64,000 nt of DNA from Aricia agestis (Eukaryota > Arthropoda > Insecta > Lepidoptera > Lycaenidae): the NCBI RefSeq assembly GCF_905147365.1, contig NC_056428.1, positions 25,574,001 to 25,638,000 of the forward strand. The letters are read 5' to 3'. The translations under genes and the position numbers were made by a program. The notes beneath the pieces were generated by a model. It worked only from the letters and a program-made list of their open reading frames with translations. It was not told the origin of the DNA and made no database searches. Position 1 is the stretch's first letter; every line of letters begins with the position of its first letter. Below, piece after piece: positions 12,261-22,310 of this stretch.

Positions 12261-12390
12261 GGGCCTGTTTCACCACTGATTCCTGATAGACTATCCACCA
12301 ATTAACTTGATAGATCAAGTATGGAGAATCTGTCAAAACAGTTGTGAATAGCCTATTAGGCACTTTATCAGAAAGTGGTGAAACAGGCCC
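12261..12390. mobile_element. PIF/Harbinger-like MITE (GGGCCTGTTTCACCA), copy 1
   Basis: 130 bp with inverted ends GGGCCTGTTTCACCACT / GTGGTGAAACAGGCCC, flanked by TTA at 12258-12260 and 12391-12393. The near-identical second copy is at 61989-62123. Confidence 0.9.
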
Positions 12391-12404
12391 TTAGTATATA
12401 GGAA

Positions 12405-12573
12405 TTATTATTATTATTATTATTATCAGCCTACAGTGTCCCACTGCTGGGCAAAGGCCTCCCCTCTCTCTTTCCAAAGTTCACGATCCTGTGAAGTTGT
12501 TGGCCACTCTTTATCAAACGCATCTAGTTCGTCGCGCCACCTTTTCTTGGGTCGGCCTCTGTTACGCCGACAG
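12405..12573 (-). pseudogene. RTE-type LINE, 3' terminal fragment
   Basis: The minus-strand frame encodes RRNRGRPKKRWRDELDAFDK, then WPTTSQDRELWKERGEAFAQ and QWD. This is the C-terminal signature of RTE-like endonuclease/reverse transcriptases, also seen at the end of the 53277-54806 ORF. It terminates near 12426 and is followed on the minus strand by an (aat)n tail, as expected for an RTE 3' end. Severely 5' truncated; the upstream codons of the open frame belong to a different repeat at 12597-12722. Confidence 0.8.
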
Positions 12574-12596
12574 GAATACAATAATATTATTATAGG

Positions 12597-12722
12597 TATG
12601 ACGCCCGCAACTCCGTTGCGGTACAAATCGTTAGTCGCGCGCGGAAACCGTACATTTTTCCGCAAAAACGGTTCAGCGGCTTGGGCTTGAAGAGGCAACA
12701 AACAGATATACAAACAGAGTAC
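12597..12722 (-). mobile_element. Helitron-like fragment (CGCAACGGAGTTGCGGGC type)
   Basis: cgcccgcaactccgttgcgg is the reverse complement of a Helitron-style 3' hairpin (CGCAAC-GGA-GTTGCG). The sequence gcgcgcggaaaccgtacatt and cggttcagcggcttgggc is shared with 15098-15312 and 58553-58738. Confidence 0.65.
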
Positions 12723-13082
12723 GGCTTCTCGCCGTGTTTACATAAGTAGATCACTATAATTGTTCTTATACTCTCTCTTCCATATTCTGCTCTTTATACA
12801 CGGATTTTAGAATTGCACTCAACCAGTTACGTATTCATAAATACAACGGCATTATTTATTCATAAAATATTACGGTTCTTACTCGCCACAGGATTATACT
12901 ATAAAATGTATAATTTTTTTACTGCACCAACTGTAGTTTTACCGCTACGAATAACACATATTATTCGTAGTTTTACCGTCATTTTTCAGTAGCGGTAGTA
13001 GGCAGTAGGCAGTAGGCATATATTATTATGTAAGTCGTGTGTAATTCTACTTAATTAATTCAGTCTTATGTACGTCATACCC

Positions 13083-13263
13083 GCTATAGTTTACCGGAGA
13101 GGCCGCCTATGCAGGTATCAGTCGAAAGAATTGATATTCGATCTTGCTCCGGTCGACTGCGCAGGCCGTGTGTGGGAATAGACTTTAGTCTATTCCCAAC
13201 ACACGTTCCGGTCTACCTGCGTAGGCATACCTGCGCAGGTAGACCTTTCCGGTAAACCGTAGC
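13083..13263. mobile_element. Palindromic MITE, about 180 bp
   Basis: Outer arms gctatagtttaccggaga / tccggtaaaccgtagc, with an inner exact pair cgtgtgtgggaatagact / agtctattcccaacacacg. It lies immediately left of an inverted LINE fragment and may mark a rearrangement breakpoint. Confidence 0.75.
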
Positions 13264-13277
13264 CTGTATGGCGTACA

Positions 13278-13547
13278 TTAAGCATATTTCCGAAGTACAT
13301 GGAATTTATGGTTCGTTATTAATAACTTATTATTACAAAGGTCGTAAAGCATCATTGCTTCCAGTTGTAGACGTCTTGATTTTAGATCAAGTAATTTATG
13401 TTTGTCCAGAAGATCGTTGTAGGGAATTCGATTTTTGAAACATTTGTACTGCATAGAACGAAGGAATTTTTTTTGAACGGATTCAACTTGGTCATTGTAT
13501 TTGTTGTATAAAGGATTCCAAATTGATACCGCATATTCCAATTGACT
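13278..13547 (-). pseudogene. Jockey/CR1-type LINE, reverse transcriptase C-terminal piece
   Basis: Minus-strand frame (87 codons from a Met) starts LEYAVSIWNPLYNKYNDQ, followed by VESVQKKFLRSMQYKC and a leucine-rich region to LYDLCNNKLL. Such 'LEYA..WNP....ID.IE.IQ.KFLR' segments follow the reverse transcriptase domain in Jockey/CR1-like LINEs. The frame ends where the C-terminal piece at 14185 would be expected to start, but that piece is on the plus strand (see findings). Confidence 0.8.
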
Positions 13548-13655
13548 TCTATGTTGCGCACGTCATATTAGAATATCGGTAGAAATTTTGTCAAATTTTG
13601 AACAAAAATTTTTGTTAACTGTCTAATGTCTATGCTGGTGCCACCTCTACCTTAA
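13548..13655 (+). repeat. GTCGGAGCAGAGGGCGC dispersed family, second half
   Basis: ctatgttgcgcacgtcatat and following bases match the part of this family seen at about 41440-41530. The matching first half lies inverted at 14733-14812, on the far side of the LINE. Confidence 0.65.
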
Positions 13656-14116
13656 GGCGAGGATAAACCCCAATTTGTTATTCCGTGACTCCCGGTTTAC
13701 CTAGTTCCAATATAATAACGAAGTGTTAAAAAATATGAGATATAAAGCACATTATTCAAAATACCTTAAACCATAAACATTTTAATAAAACGTAATACTT
13801 TGGCTGTAATTAATTTACAAACTCACCTCCGATAAAAATCTATTTCATCGCAATATAAGTATTAACTAGGATAATTATACATTTTATTTGAATAAATTGT
13901 TAGTAAATGTATATTAAAATATCCTTAACCGAACAATTTTGTTTCCTAATGTTTATTTCCAAAGATATTAAAAAAATAACATGAAAAAAATAGATAAGAT
14001 CCGCCCGAGTAAATACAGTTTTCTGCTAAGCTAAAATGAATCTTATTGCGATGCGTATACGCTTGGTCTTTGGTTGTGTGCAAGGTTATCGTTTTGGATT
14101 GAGATTAATCCCCGCC
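13656..14116. mobile_element. TTAA-flanked (piggyBac-like) MITE family 4
   Basis: 461-bp noncoding segment with terminal inverted bases GGCGAGGATAAAC.. / ..TTAATCCCCGCC, bounded by TTAA at 13652-13655 and 14117-14120. Single copy in the window, so the boundaries rest on the repeats and TTAA alone. Confidence 0.7.
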
Positions 14117-14184
14117 TTAAGGCATTGCAGTCATAATAATTTATCCTGTTATATGACAGATCCGAGTAAGATATTAATATCATA

Positions 14185-14731
14185 ATAACAGGGTACCTGT
14201 TAGATCGCATTCAAGAAAACAGTATAACTTTTTTGCTACTCCATTTAGCCGAACCAACGCAGGTATGCGATCCCCCATTACTCGAATAGTTCGTAACTTT
14301 GATAATCATTTCAATTATATAGATATATTTGCTCTCAAACATGCCAAATATAAAAAATGTCTTATAGATAGACTTAAAAATTTACATATTATAAATAATT
14401 AAAACCTTGCATTCCTCTTCAATAAATAATTTACAAACATTATACTAAATTATACACTTACAATTATACTAAATTTAATTTTACTACTATTTTAACTATT
14501 ATTTACAAACACACTTAACACACAATTGACACACAAATATACCCTTATATTAATTATATATATAATTTACTCTCTACTTCCTTAATCTCTTTTTTTTCCT
14601 ATACTAAATTATTCATCTGTGGTCACCGCTGTTGGTTTTACATTTAGTAAATATTATAATTGCATACTTTACTAATATTCATGTAAGACTGTTTGGAGAC
14701 CCCAATATACGAAAATAAATAAATAAATAAA
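14185..14731 (+). pseudogene. Jockey/CR1-type LINE, C-terminus and 3' UTR
   Basis: The plus frame encodes HSRKQYNFFATPFSRTNAGM, RSPITRIVRNFDNHFNYIDI, then ends near 14402. 'RTNAGMRSPITR.VR.FN' is the conserved C-terminus of these LINEs. About 300 bp of AT-rich 3' UTR follow and end in gtttggagacc and an (ataa)n tail at about 14713-14731. It fits end to end with the inverted piece at 13278-13547. Confidence 0.8.
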
Positions 14732-14732
14732 C

Positions 14733-14812
14733 ATGTCGTATTTGGTCATATTATTTACTGTATCTGCTAGTAGCGCCCTCTGCTCTGACCTTTGCGTAAT
14801 ATTCCCTTTTAC
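14733..14812 (-). repeat. GTCGGAGCAGAGGGCGC dispersed family, first half
   Basis: acatgtcgtatttggtcata, gtagcgccctctgctctgac and tgcgtaatattccc are the reverse complement of the family's first half. It follows the LINE tail with no gap. Confidence 0.7.
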
Positions 14813-15097
14813 TGTAATCATACCTCACTAACATGGATCCATAAGTGAGCGATCCAAAGTATGACATTTATCGTTTTATGTAGATGTTAATTGACAATTA
14901 AAAAAACTATAATCAGGGTCCTGTTAAATTGTTGTTGGTTCAATTATTCGCAGCTATTATTTAGTAATTAGTTGAAAACTGTGACGTTTGCGCTCCATAC
15001 TTTGGTTTACTTAGGATTGATTTCATTAGTAAGGGTCGTGTTTAGTTTAAGAACTACCTGGGAGACCGACCAAAGGTTCAGCTCAAAGAAGTAAGAG

Positions 15098-15312
15098 CAA
15101 GATGTCGCCCGCAACTCCGTTGCGCCAAAATTCGTTTATCGCGCCGGAGTCATACATTTTTCTGGGATGAAAAGTATCCTATATGCCCTTTCCCGTGACG
15201 CAAAGTATCTCTTTATCAAATTTCAGCAAAATCGGTTCAGCGGTTTGAGCGTGAAGAGGTAACATACAGATTACAGACAGAAACACTTTCGCATTTATAA
15301 TATTAGTATGGA
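15098..15312 (-). mobile_element. Short non-autonomous Helitron (GCAACGGAGTTGC type)
   Basis: Read on the minus strand it starts TCCATACTAATATTATAAAT and ends with hairpin CGCAACGGAGTTGCG, then GGCGACATC. The 5' TC and 3' hairpin fit Helitrons; the final CTRR is mutated. Confidence 0.75.
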
Positions 15313-15451
15313 TAACTCAAAAATATGTATTTCCCGGGGATAACAAAGGATATGATAAAAAAGGAAATAAGATCTTTTGTCGCCCCTGAACTTAGGTTCA
15401 TTAGAATAATTAATAGGTATGTTTCAATAAATATGATATTTATAGTATTGG

Positions 15452-16388
15452 ATCCGACCGTAAAATCCTGCAGGAATCGTTTTTTTCGATCAAATTTATT
15501 TTAAAATAATCTTTAGAACGTATAGAATGGATTAATGTTGGGTTGCCTTGTCAAAAGTAGCCGCAAGTACATCTAATTAAGTTAAATGTTCATGAGATAA
15601 ATGCGTAATTTGTTTGAATATTTTTGTCAGTAAATTTTACATCATTTGAAAGAAAATGACGAGACAAAATAAGGTATAAATGGTTGCCAGCTCTAAGTCA
15701 GCCGCAACCTAGGGTTGCCAGCCCGTGTTGGCAAAGTTGCGGTGGGTTGATCGTGCCCGTAACTTTGCCTAAGCGGTGAGTTGAGCGCCATGGGGTTTTA
15801 GTGGGTAGTTCCTCGGAGAGTCCCACATACCCCGGCCGATGTCCAATCCGCCGGGGATGCGTAACGCATTTCCCCATGTAAAAAAAAAAAAAAAAAAAAA
15901 AGGGTTGCCAGCCCGTAAACAGATATAGTTCATCATCACATCAAAATTGAAGCATCGATTTTTTAAATAATTTTGATACAAAATTAAAGTTTTATGCATT
16001 TTGTGTATCCATGGTTGCCAGTTGCACGATAGCCGCAAACTGGGGTTGCCATCACTTTTGTTTAAGACAAATGTTCAGGCCTACAATTATTATGCCTGGG
16101 AGAATTTGAGGACGTCGAGAACCCGCAAGATTGCGAACCCGCAAGTTTTTATTTTTATGCGTACGGTAGTGTCCTGTCATTCCTCAATGTCATTCCTTCT
16201 TAGTTCTTATTTTTCCATTGTATACACGCAAGTTTGTATTACGGGCTTTCATTTTACTCAATTAGAGTTACTTGCGGCTACTTTTAACAAGGCAACCCAA
16301 CATTATTCCATTCTATACGTTCTAAAGAATTTTTTAAAATATATTTGATCGAAAAAAACGATTCATGCAGGATTTTACGGTCGGATCT
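15452..16388. mobile_element. Long-TIR DNA element, 0.9 kb, with nested retroposon
   Basis: Inverted ends of about 125 bp (gatccgaccgtaaaatcctg.. to ..gggttgccttgtcaaaagta and the complement from about 16262) enclose AT-rich sequence with repeated gggttgcca motifs. A retroposon was inserted later at 15727-15901. No transposase is visible and the target duplication is unclear, so the superfamily is open. Confidence 0.78.
15727..15901 (+). mobile_element. 5'-truncated retroposon with 15-bp duplication and A22 tail
   Basis: gggttgccagcccgt occurs at 15712-15726 and again at 15902-15916 directly after a run of 22 A. The 153-bp body (gttgatcgtgcccgtaactt.., ccggccgatgtcc..) resembles the 3' UTR of a LINE more than a SINE; no pol III boxes seen. 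The perfect duplication and long pure A tail imply recent insertion. Confidence 0.85.
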
Positions 16389-17023
16389 TAGGATATTATG
16401 TCATTGGCATTATAAAGCTCTAAATGTGAAAGATATCAGTTATTGAAACCCATTCTCATAATTCAAACTTCATAAGTCTGGCTCACATAATTCAAAAGTC
16501 TGGCTCACGAGCATATATCATAATACTATGTGCAAATGATACAGCGTACGAGGGTCAATTAGCGTACGTACGAAGTCTGAGAATCGGGCCCCTTCAGTCT
16601 CAAACAAGCCACAGGCGTAGAGTCCTTAAATCGCTTCATGAATAGACAAAGGGTAGGATTTTACGCATTCTGGGTTCATGTGTCACTGTTTTTATGACGA
16701 CTAATGCAATTATACAGTTTTATTATCTATAAAAGTCCCAGGAACCGTTTTACTGACTTACGTGACTGGCAATCTATATAGTTTAGCTTAGAATTAAGTA
16801 TACTAAATGTGCCATTAGGCCATCAAAAGATTCCAATCTCATTTAAGTGAAAACTTTTTTAGTGACGCAATTATTGTGACCGGTAAAATATTTCGCGTAT
16901 TTACACGTAACATGATCGAAATTCATAAAACGGGGGTGGAATAGACCACAGGCGCGGCGCAGTAAAAAATGTGATATCTCCCTCTTTTTTCTTCCGCGGT
17001 TGTTGCTCCAATTGAAAAGACTT
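16389..17023. other. No gene recognised
   Basis: AT-rich sequence without persuasive open frames or terminal repeats. Confidence 0.4.
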
Positions 17024-17141
17024 ACGGTCTTACCACAAAAGATTTAAACATCTATTGAACAGTTGTTTTGAGACCATTTTGTACTGTTTTTTTTCTAATC
17101 AACTGTTCAACAAGTGTTTAAATATTTTGTAGTAAGACCGT
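17024..17141. mobile_element. Palindromic MITE, 118 bp
   Basis: Arms acggtcttaccacaaaagat..aacagttg and caactgtt..attttgtagtaagaccgt are inverted with several mismatches. Target duplication not clear. Confidence 0.7.
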
Positions 17142-17288
17142 TATAGACTAACAACGTGACCTCACCTACCATTGCAGATGATCCCAATAGGATATATTAC
17201 TTACTGTAATGTTTTCACGTTAGAGGCAGCACCCGCATAGACAGTAAACAAAAACTAGGGTTCGACGTATGACAACGTTTCTGTCAAT

Positions 17289-17699
17289 CAGGGGCGTAGC
17301 GCCTCCGCCAAGGTAGGCGGGGCCCCGTATAAAAGTTTGTTTAGGGGCCCTTAGGAAGGGTAAAGATTTCTCAAAAAAGAAAAAAATGTTTGCATAAAAT
17401 TAAAATAAATTTTTATATATTTACGTTCCTTGCCTTTTTTCGGTAAACTGATTAATTAAATCATTCATAGCTGATGACTGTGGCTGATGATGACTTTAGT
17501 TTTTCTAAAGTTTCTGCCTCTATGGATAATAGTAAATTATAGTGACAGGTCTGACAGGCGTTTCTGTTTCATATTTTCTGAAATTTAATTTAAAAAAATT
17601 GGAAGTTTTTATTAATTTTTGCTTACGCACCTTGGGGGCCCCCGTAGGTCGGGGGCCCCGTATATTGATACGGCTAATACGGCGGTAGCTACGCCCCTG
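17289..17699. mobile_element. hAT-like non-autonomous transposon, 411 bp
   Basis: Terminal inverted bases CAGGGGCGTAGC / GCTACGCCCCTG, with 8-bp flanks ctgtcaat (17281-17288) and ctctcaat (17700-17707) differing at one base. CAGGGGC ends and an 8-bp duplication are typical of hAT elements. Subterminal GGGGCCC-rich blocks are present; no transposase. Confidence 0.85.
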
Positions 17700-17829
17700 C
17701 TCTCAATACTCCTACTCATCTATATGACGTGTTTAGTGTGCACTGTACAACATGTCGGATTTTGGTCGTATTAATTTACTAATTACTGTATGTGCAGTAG
17801 CGCCCCCTGTAGCTTTAAGGTAGTAGTAG

Positions 17830-18295
17830 TAATAGGGATGATGACAAGGTCAAAGATTAGCGAATTTTATGAATAAAATAAAGAAATCACGGTAAAAAAT
17901 AAGTAATCCCAAAATTTCAGCTTGATAGCATTTGTATTTTTTTTGTTATGCGATTTCAAAGTTGGTTATCTAATTTTTTTTCAATTAAATTTCTTAATAT
18001 ATGTATACAATTCGATAACTTATGCAATTAAAAGCAACTTTTGTTATGAAACCACTTTCATAAACGCAATATTTAATATACCTGTCGAACAAAGTTGTCT
18101 CCCGATGCGTACAAACTACGAAAGACTGACGTCATACTTTCGTAGCAGTTTGTATGGAGCGTTTCGGGCAGGTCTTTTTTATGAGATATTTGAATTGTCA
18201 TATCTTGGTGAATTTTTGAGCTATCAGAGTCATTCTTTCAACGATGTTTCTATTTTTTAAGTGTTTTTCAATTCCCGATAAGAAAAAAAAATAGT
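17830..18295 (+). repeat. AAAGTTGTCTCCCGATGCG repeat family, copy 1
   Basis: About 465 bp from gatgacaaggtcaaagatta to aaaaaaaatagtcatcatg. It holds a 112-codon open frame (17922-18260) that is repeated as 116 codons in the inverted copy at 28395-28915, but the diverged third copy at 59703-60060 does not keep it open. I see no known domain; shared open frame probably reflects copy similarity rather than coding. Confidence 0.75.
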
Positions 18296-18479
18296 CATCA
18301 TGCCTATTCTGGGGTGAAGCGAATATCTATCGCATTACATAATATCTACAATATATAGTAAAAGGTCACGTCCGTGTATCTGGGCTAACGTTCTGGAACC
18401 CTCGCGAGGTCATTCCGGATAACGACCGCCAACCATGCACTTCCATTAGTGCAAGGTCACTGTGGACAGGACTAGTACA

Positions 18480-19056
18480 TCCCTACTAATATGAATGTAT
18501 GTATTGTTTGTTAAGATTTCACGCGGCAACAACTAAACTAGCTGGACTATTATATTACTACATAGTATCCCTACTAATATGTGAATGTTAGTTTGTTTGT
18601 TTATTTATAAGTATTGGTTTTAAAGGCCTGAACTTTTATGAGAAAATTACTAGACATCATGTTAACACATTTTAGAATTACTAGACTGATCATCATGTTA
18701 ACACATTTTAGGCATCAGCACACCACACCACTTAACATCTACCTACTACCGATCCGATCCTTGCCGCAAGATCTAGCGACCCATGCCGCTACTATAATAT
18801 TATGATGGTGTAGGCCGTATAGAGCAAAATGAAACAAGCCTTGTCATAAAGTGGTGTTTTATTTAATGGAAGTGGTACAAAAGTGACATCACAGCAACCA
18901 TGCCACTTGCCCCATTTAGTATTGAGTTACTGAAATACCAGCACACTTATTTACTCCACTCGATCTGCAAATTAAATTGGCAGCCGGGACACCTGATTTG
19001 CCCTGACAATTGGGATAAAAGCATTAAATAAATATTTTATTAGTCTCTCTAAAACT
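18480..19056. other. Repeat fragments, no gene
   Basis: Two short atccctactaatatgaatgt fragments near 18480 and 18568 resemble Helitron 5' ends. The remainder is unrecognised; 18838-18870 shares cttgtcataaagtgg with the TTAA element ends at 22311 and 24299. Confidence 0.45.
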
Positions 19057-19129
19057 CTGTAACGGCCGAACCGATTAGGCTAATTTCAGTCTTGAAATAT
19101 TGGTGAAAGTCCAGAGAAGGTTTATATCA

Positions 19130-19394
19130 AAAGGAAAGTGATACAAAGTTTGTCATCATATGATCATATCACGCTAAGACTAATAGGAGCGAAGAAGAAA
19201 TAGAGGAAAATGTGGAAAAAACGTGGAAAATTATTTGAAAGGGCTAATCTCAGGAACTACTGGTCCGATTTGAAAAATTATTTGAGTAAGAAGTAGACCA
19301 CGTGAAGGATCATAATTCATAGGCTATCGATTTTAATCATTTTTTCAGTGGCTATATATTTTATACCCGTGCGACGCCGAGGCGGGTCGATATA
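19130..19394 (+). mobile_element. Helitron-like repeat (CCGTGCGACGCCGAGGCGGG type)
   Basis: Contains ctaagactaataggagcgaa, ggctaatctcaggaactact and a GC-rich terminal hairpin cccgtgcgacgccgaggcgggtcg, as Helitron 3' ends do. Related copies: 48043-48260 and 51903-52395. Confidence 0.65.
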
Positions 19395-19396
19395 TA

Positions 19397-19660
19397 CAGG
19401 GTGTAATAAAAATAAGTGATAATACTTTAGGGTGAGTACGTGTTCCTTGTAGAGAGTTCATTGTGAAAGTAGCAGCACTGAAAGACCAATTTTTTTTTCA
19501 TTTTTGTATGGGGAATCTCGTGACGCTCGGGCCTCGGGCCCTTGCCCATACAAAAGTGAAAAAAAAAATTCGTCTTTCAGCGCTGCTACTTCACAGTGAA
19601 CTCTCTACAAGGAACACGTACACACCCTAAAGTATTATCACTTATTTTTGTTACACACTG
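19397..19660. mobile_element. TA-flanked MITE (CAGGGTGTAACAAAA), copy A
   Basis: 264-bp palindromic element with long inverted ends (cagggtgtaataaaaataag.. / ..gttacacactg), TA at 19395-19396 and 19661-19662. The TA target fits Tc1/mariner-type mobilisation and is confirmed by the nested insertion at 29673. Confidence 0.82.
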
Positions 19661-21759
19661 TATATTATATAATATAAGTACTTATATATTACATTTTATG
19701 GTTGCGGAATAAAGTTTTATTATTTTATTTTATAAATAATACTTACTAATTATTTTTAATTAAGTATAAATTAAGTTATACTAACATAATACTAACATAG
19801 CGCACACATAAGCGTAGAGTGGCTCTGGAACATTCTCGTATGAAGCTGGAATCTCGGAATGGCAGATATTAATTGCATAACCGAGGTCGTTTATGATTAA
19901 TATTCGATTAGCCATCGTACCGGGGCCCCGATTCTCGATAAATCAGCCATGGTAACTTCGTCTCTGTCTAAATTCGAAATAAAAAATGTATGGGATTTGA
20001 CATTAAATATTACTGAGGTGTGTTTGTCCGTTACTTCTTCGAGCTCAAATCGCTGTACCGATGTGAATTTTGTACTATCAGAGAAGTTGATCGATGGCAG
20101 ACGTACGTCTGGCAGGCGGGCAGATCACAACAAACATTGATTTGAGATAACCCAACCAAATTATGTAAAACTACCTGCTATGAATCAATTTCTTCGGTGT
20201 TTCTTCGATCGTACATTAGGCCCCAGAGAATATCAAAACAGAAAACGACGTTACGGCAACATCTAGTTAACCATAAATTATTATTAATGCTTATTGCTTC
20301 AACGTTTGACGGCAGCTATTTATCATAATCAGAAATTATGAGACCGATCAAACTGCTATAAATAACAACATACATTTTAAGTCAATAGAGTAATAAATTA
20401 GACATTTAATAATTTCACCAACAAAAGAAATTACAACTGTATGAGGTTTGACGTCGCTAAGTGACATTCATTAATTTAATTAATGACTTTTCAATTTTTT
20501 TGTCGTCGAAATAGAAAATACTAGAGATCGCCCAATGTCGACCATTCGACGATCTCTAGTATACTATTCGACCTTAAATTTAATTATCTTCTTCTTTTGC
20601 CTCTCCGTTTAAAGTATTGACTATTTCAGATTTAATAAAAAAACAGCAATTGATTTTTTATTTGACAAGAGACTTCAACCAGATTCAACCATAAACAAAA
20701 GAGTATAATTCGTATGTATGGGCTTGTCATTCAAAAAGATGGTAGTGTGCACATTGTAGTGTGTGTAAACTGTAATGTTTTACTTGTTACAAAAATGTAT
20801 GATAAAAGAATAATTTCAAAATACAAAAAGCTCGATCCACTCTTTCTCCATATAAACTCTGCTGCCTCTAGCGTGAAAATAGTAGTGATATTATTGAACA
20901 CAAATTCCAAGTACCCAGGTAAATTGCCCACAAGAGCCGAACTTTAATTCCAGCCGTACACCAATTAGAAGTCTGCCTTTATCCGGACGCCTGGCAACTT
21001 TATACGGATATTTCAAAATATATTTGAGATACTTCAAGTGGCACTGTCCTGTCCGTCCGTCCAGCGTCCGATTAGGCCCGTTTTAATGCCCCGTATTGAC
21101 TATTTTATTTCCAGATTCTCGAATGCTTTTCTACTGGAAAACGTAGCGAAATTTCAACATGTCTTCGTTATTTAGTAGTCTTATTTAGGTCTTGGCCTTT
21201 TAGGAAGATGTGATAATAATAAGCATTGCAAAAATATCGTATGTGTTTCCTATCTATTAAAATATCTTGAGTTGGTGTTTTTAAAGGCTTCCGAAATGCC
21301 TGGGTTAATTTCTATGAAATTATGTGCTTAGCTGGAAGATTTAATCAATCTTCTTCTGATTTTATAACGGTAATAAGGTTTATGGTAAAAGAACGTTTGT
21401 CGGGACTGTAAGTATATATACCTACTATAGTAAATTATACTAAAGTAGTTTCGTTATGCATCATTAGAGCACATCGTTGAATTCTAGCTAGCTGGCGCTT
21501 TTAACGTCTTCGCAAACAAGCCAATATAAAATGCGCTGATATAAGCTAACATGAAATGCTGCTTAGGAACTGTAAACTTCAACATATAAAAATCGCAAAA
21601 CGTTTCTAGAAAGAACGTTTTACGACGCGAGAAAATGTTCATGTTTAAAACACAATTTTATACACCTTCCGTACCTTTACTAAAATAATAATTATTTAGG
21701 CGAACAGAGAATAATACGTCGGGTGTGCTTATCTTTGGATGTCATATTGGCTGTCTCGT
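19661..21759. other. No gene recognised
   Basis: Includes a diverged GAAGTTGATTC-family MITE at about 20077-20215 and a small inverted repeat actagagatcg..cgatctctagt at 20519-20561. Frames at 20714-20947 on both strands have no domain. Confidence 0.45.
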
Positions 21760-21841
21760 GGCAGACCAAAACAGTTAGTCTAGGCGTTAGCCACGGACGT
21801 AAAGAAGTGGCGTTAGCCTAGACTAACTGTTTTGGTCTGTC
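21760..21841. mobile_element. Short palindromic MITE, 82 bp
   Basis: Arms cagaccaaaacagttagtct(aggc) at 21762-21785 and the exact complement at 21816-21839. No coding content. Confidence 0.8.
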
Positions 21842-22310
21842 ACTAGTTATAGTGGACCAAGGCTTGAATAGTTTAGAAAGCTTTTTAAAACGGACTTCAT
21901 CCCTAAGGAGAAAGAGTTTTATGGTCTTGTCTAGACATTTCAAAAAACTTGCAAGTTTAACTGTAGCAGTAGCCGAAATCTACTTTTTAGCAGTCTCGTA
22001 ATATAATAAAAATCCACATACTATAACTTCCTCCTTTTTTAACAGTCGGACTGACGGAATGGGTTTAAACAAAACTGTAATTTTCGATTCGATTTTTAAT
22101 AATTTCGTATTGAAAATAAATGGATGGATGGTGGATGGTAGAATCGTGGTACTGATTATCTTCAGGTAATAACAGGATATTGCAAGGATATCCTTATCCT
22201 TCTTTCACCGATTTCCCTGCCTAATTGAAGGAGTATACTATTTCCTGCCGGGCTAGCATGGCTACCAGTAGAAATGCGATAGTATAGACAAACTGTGGAG
22301 ATAAAGTTAA

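Noticed and set aside
13278..14731. Twin-priming inversion of the LINE
   Set aside because: Twin priming would not also invert the flanking target repeat, whose two halves are in opposite orientation here. Kept only as an alternative.
17922..18260. Membrane-like small protein
   Set aside because: The frame lies wholly inside a dispersed repeat; a third copy has no open frame and no domain is recognisable.
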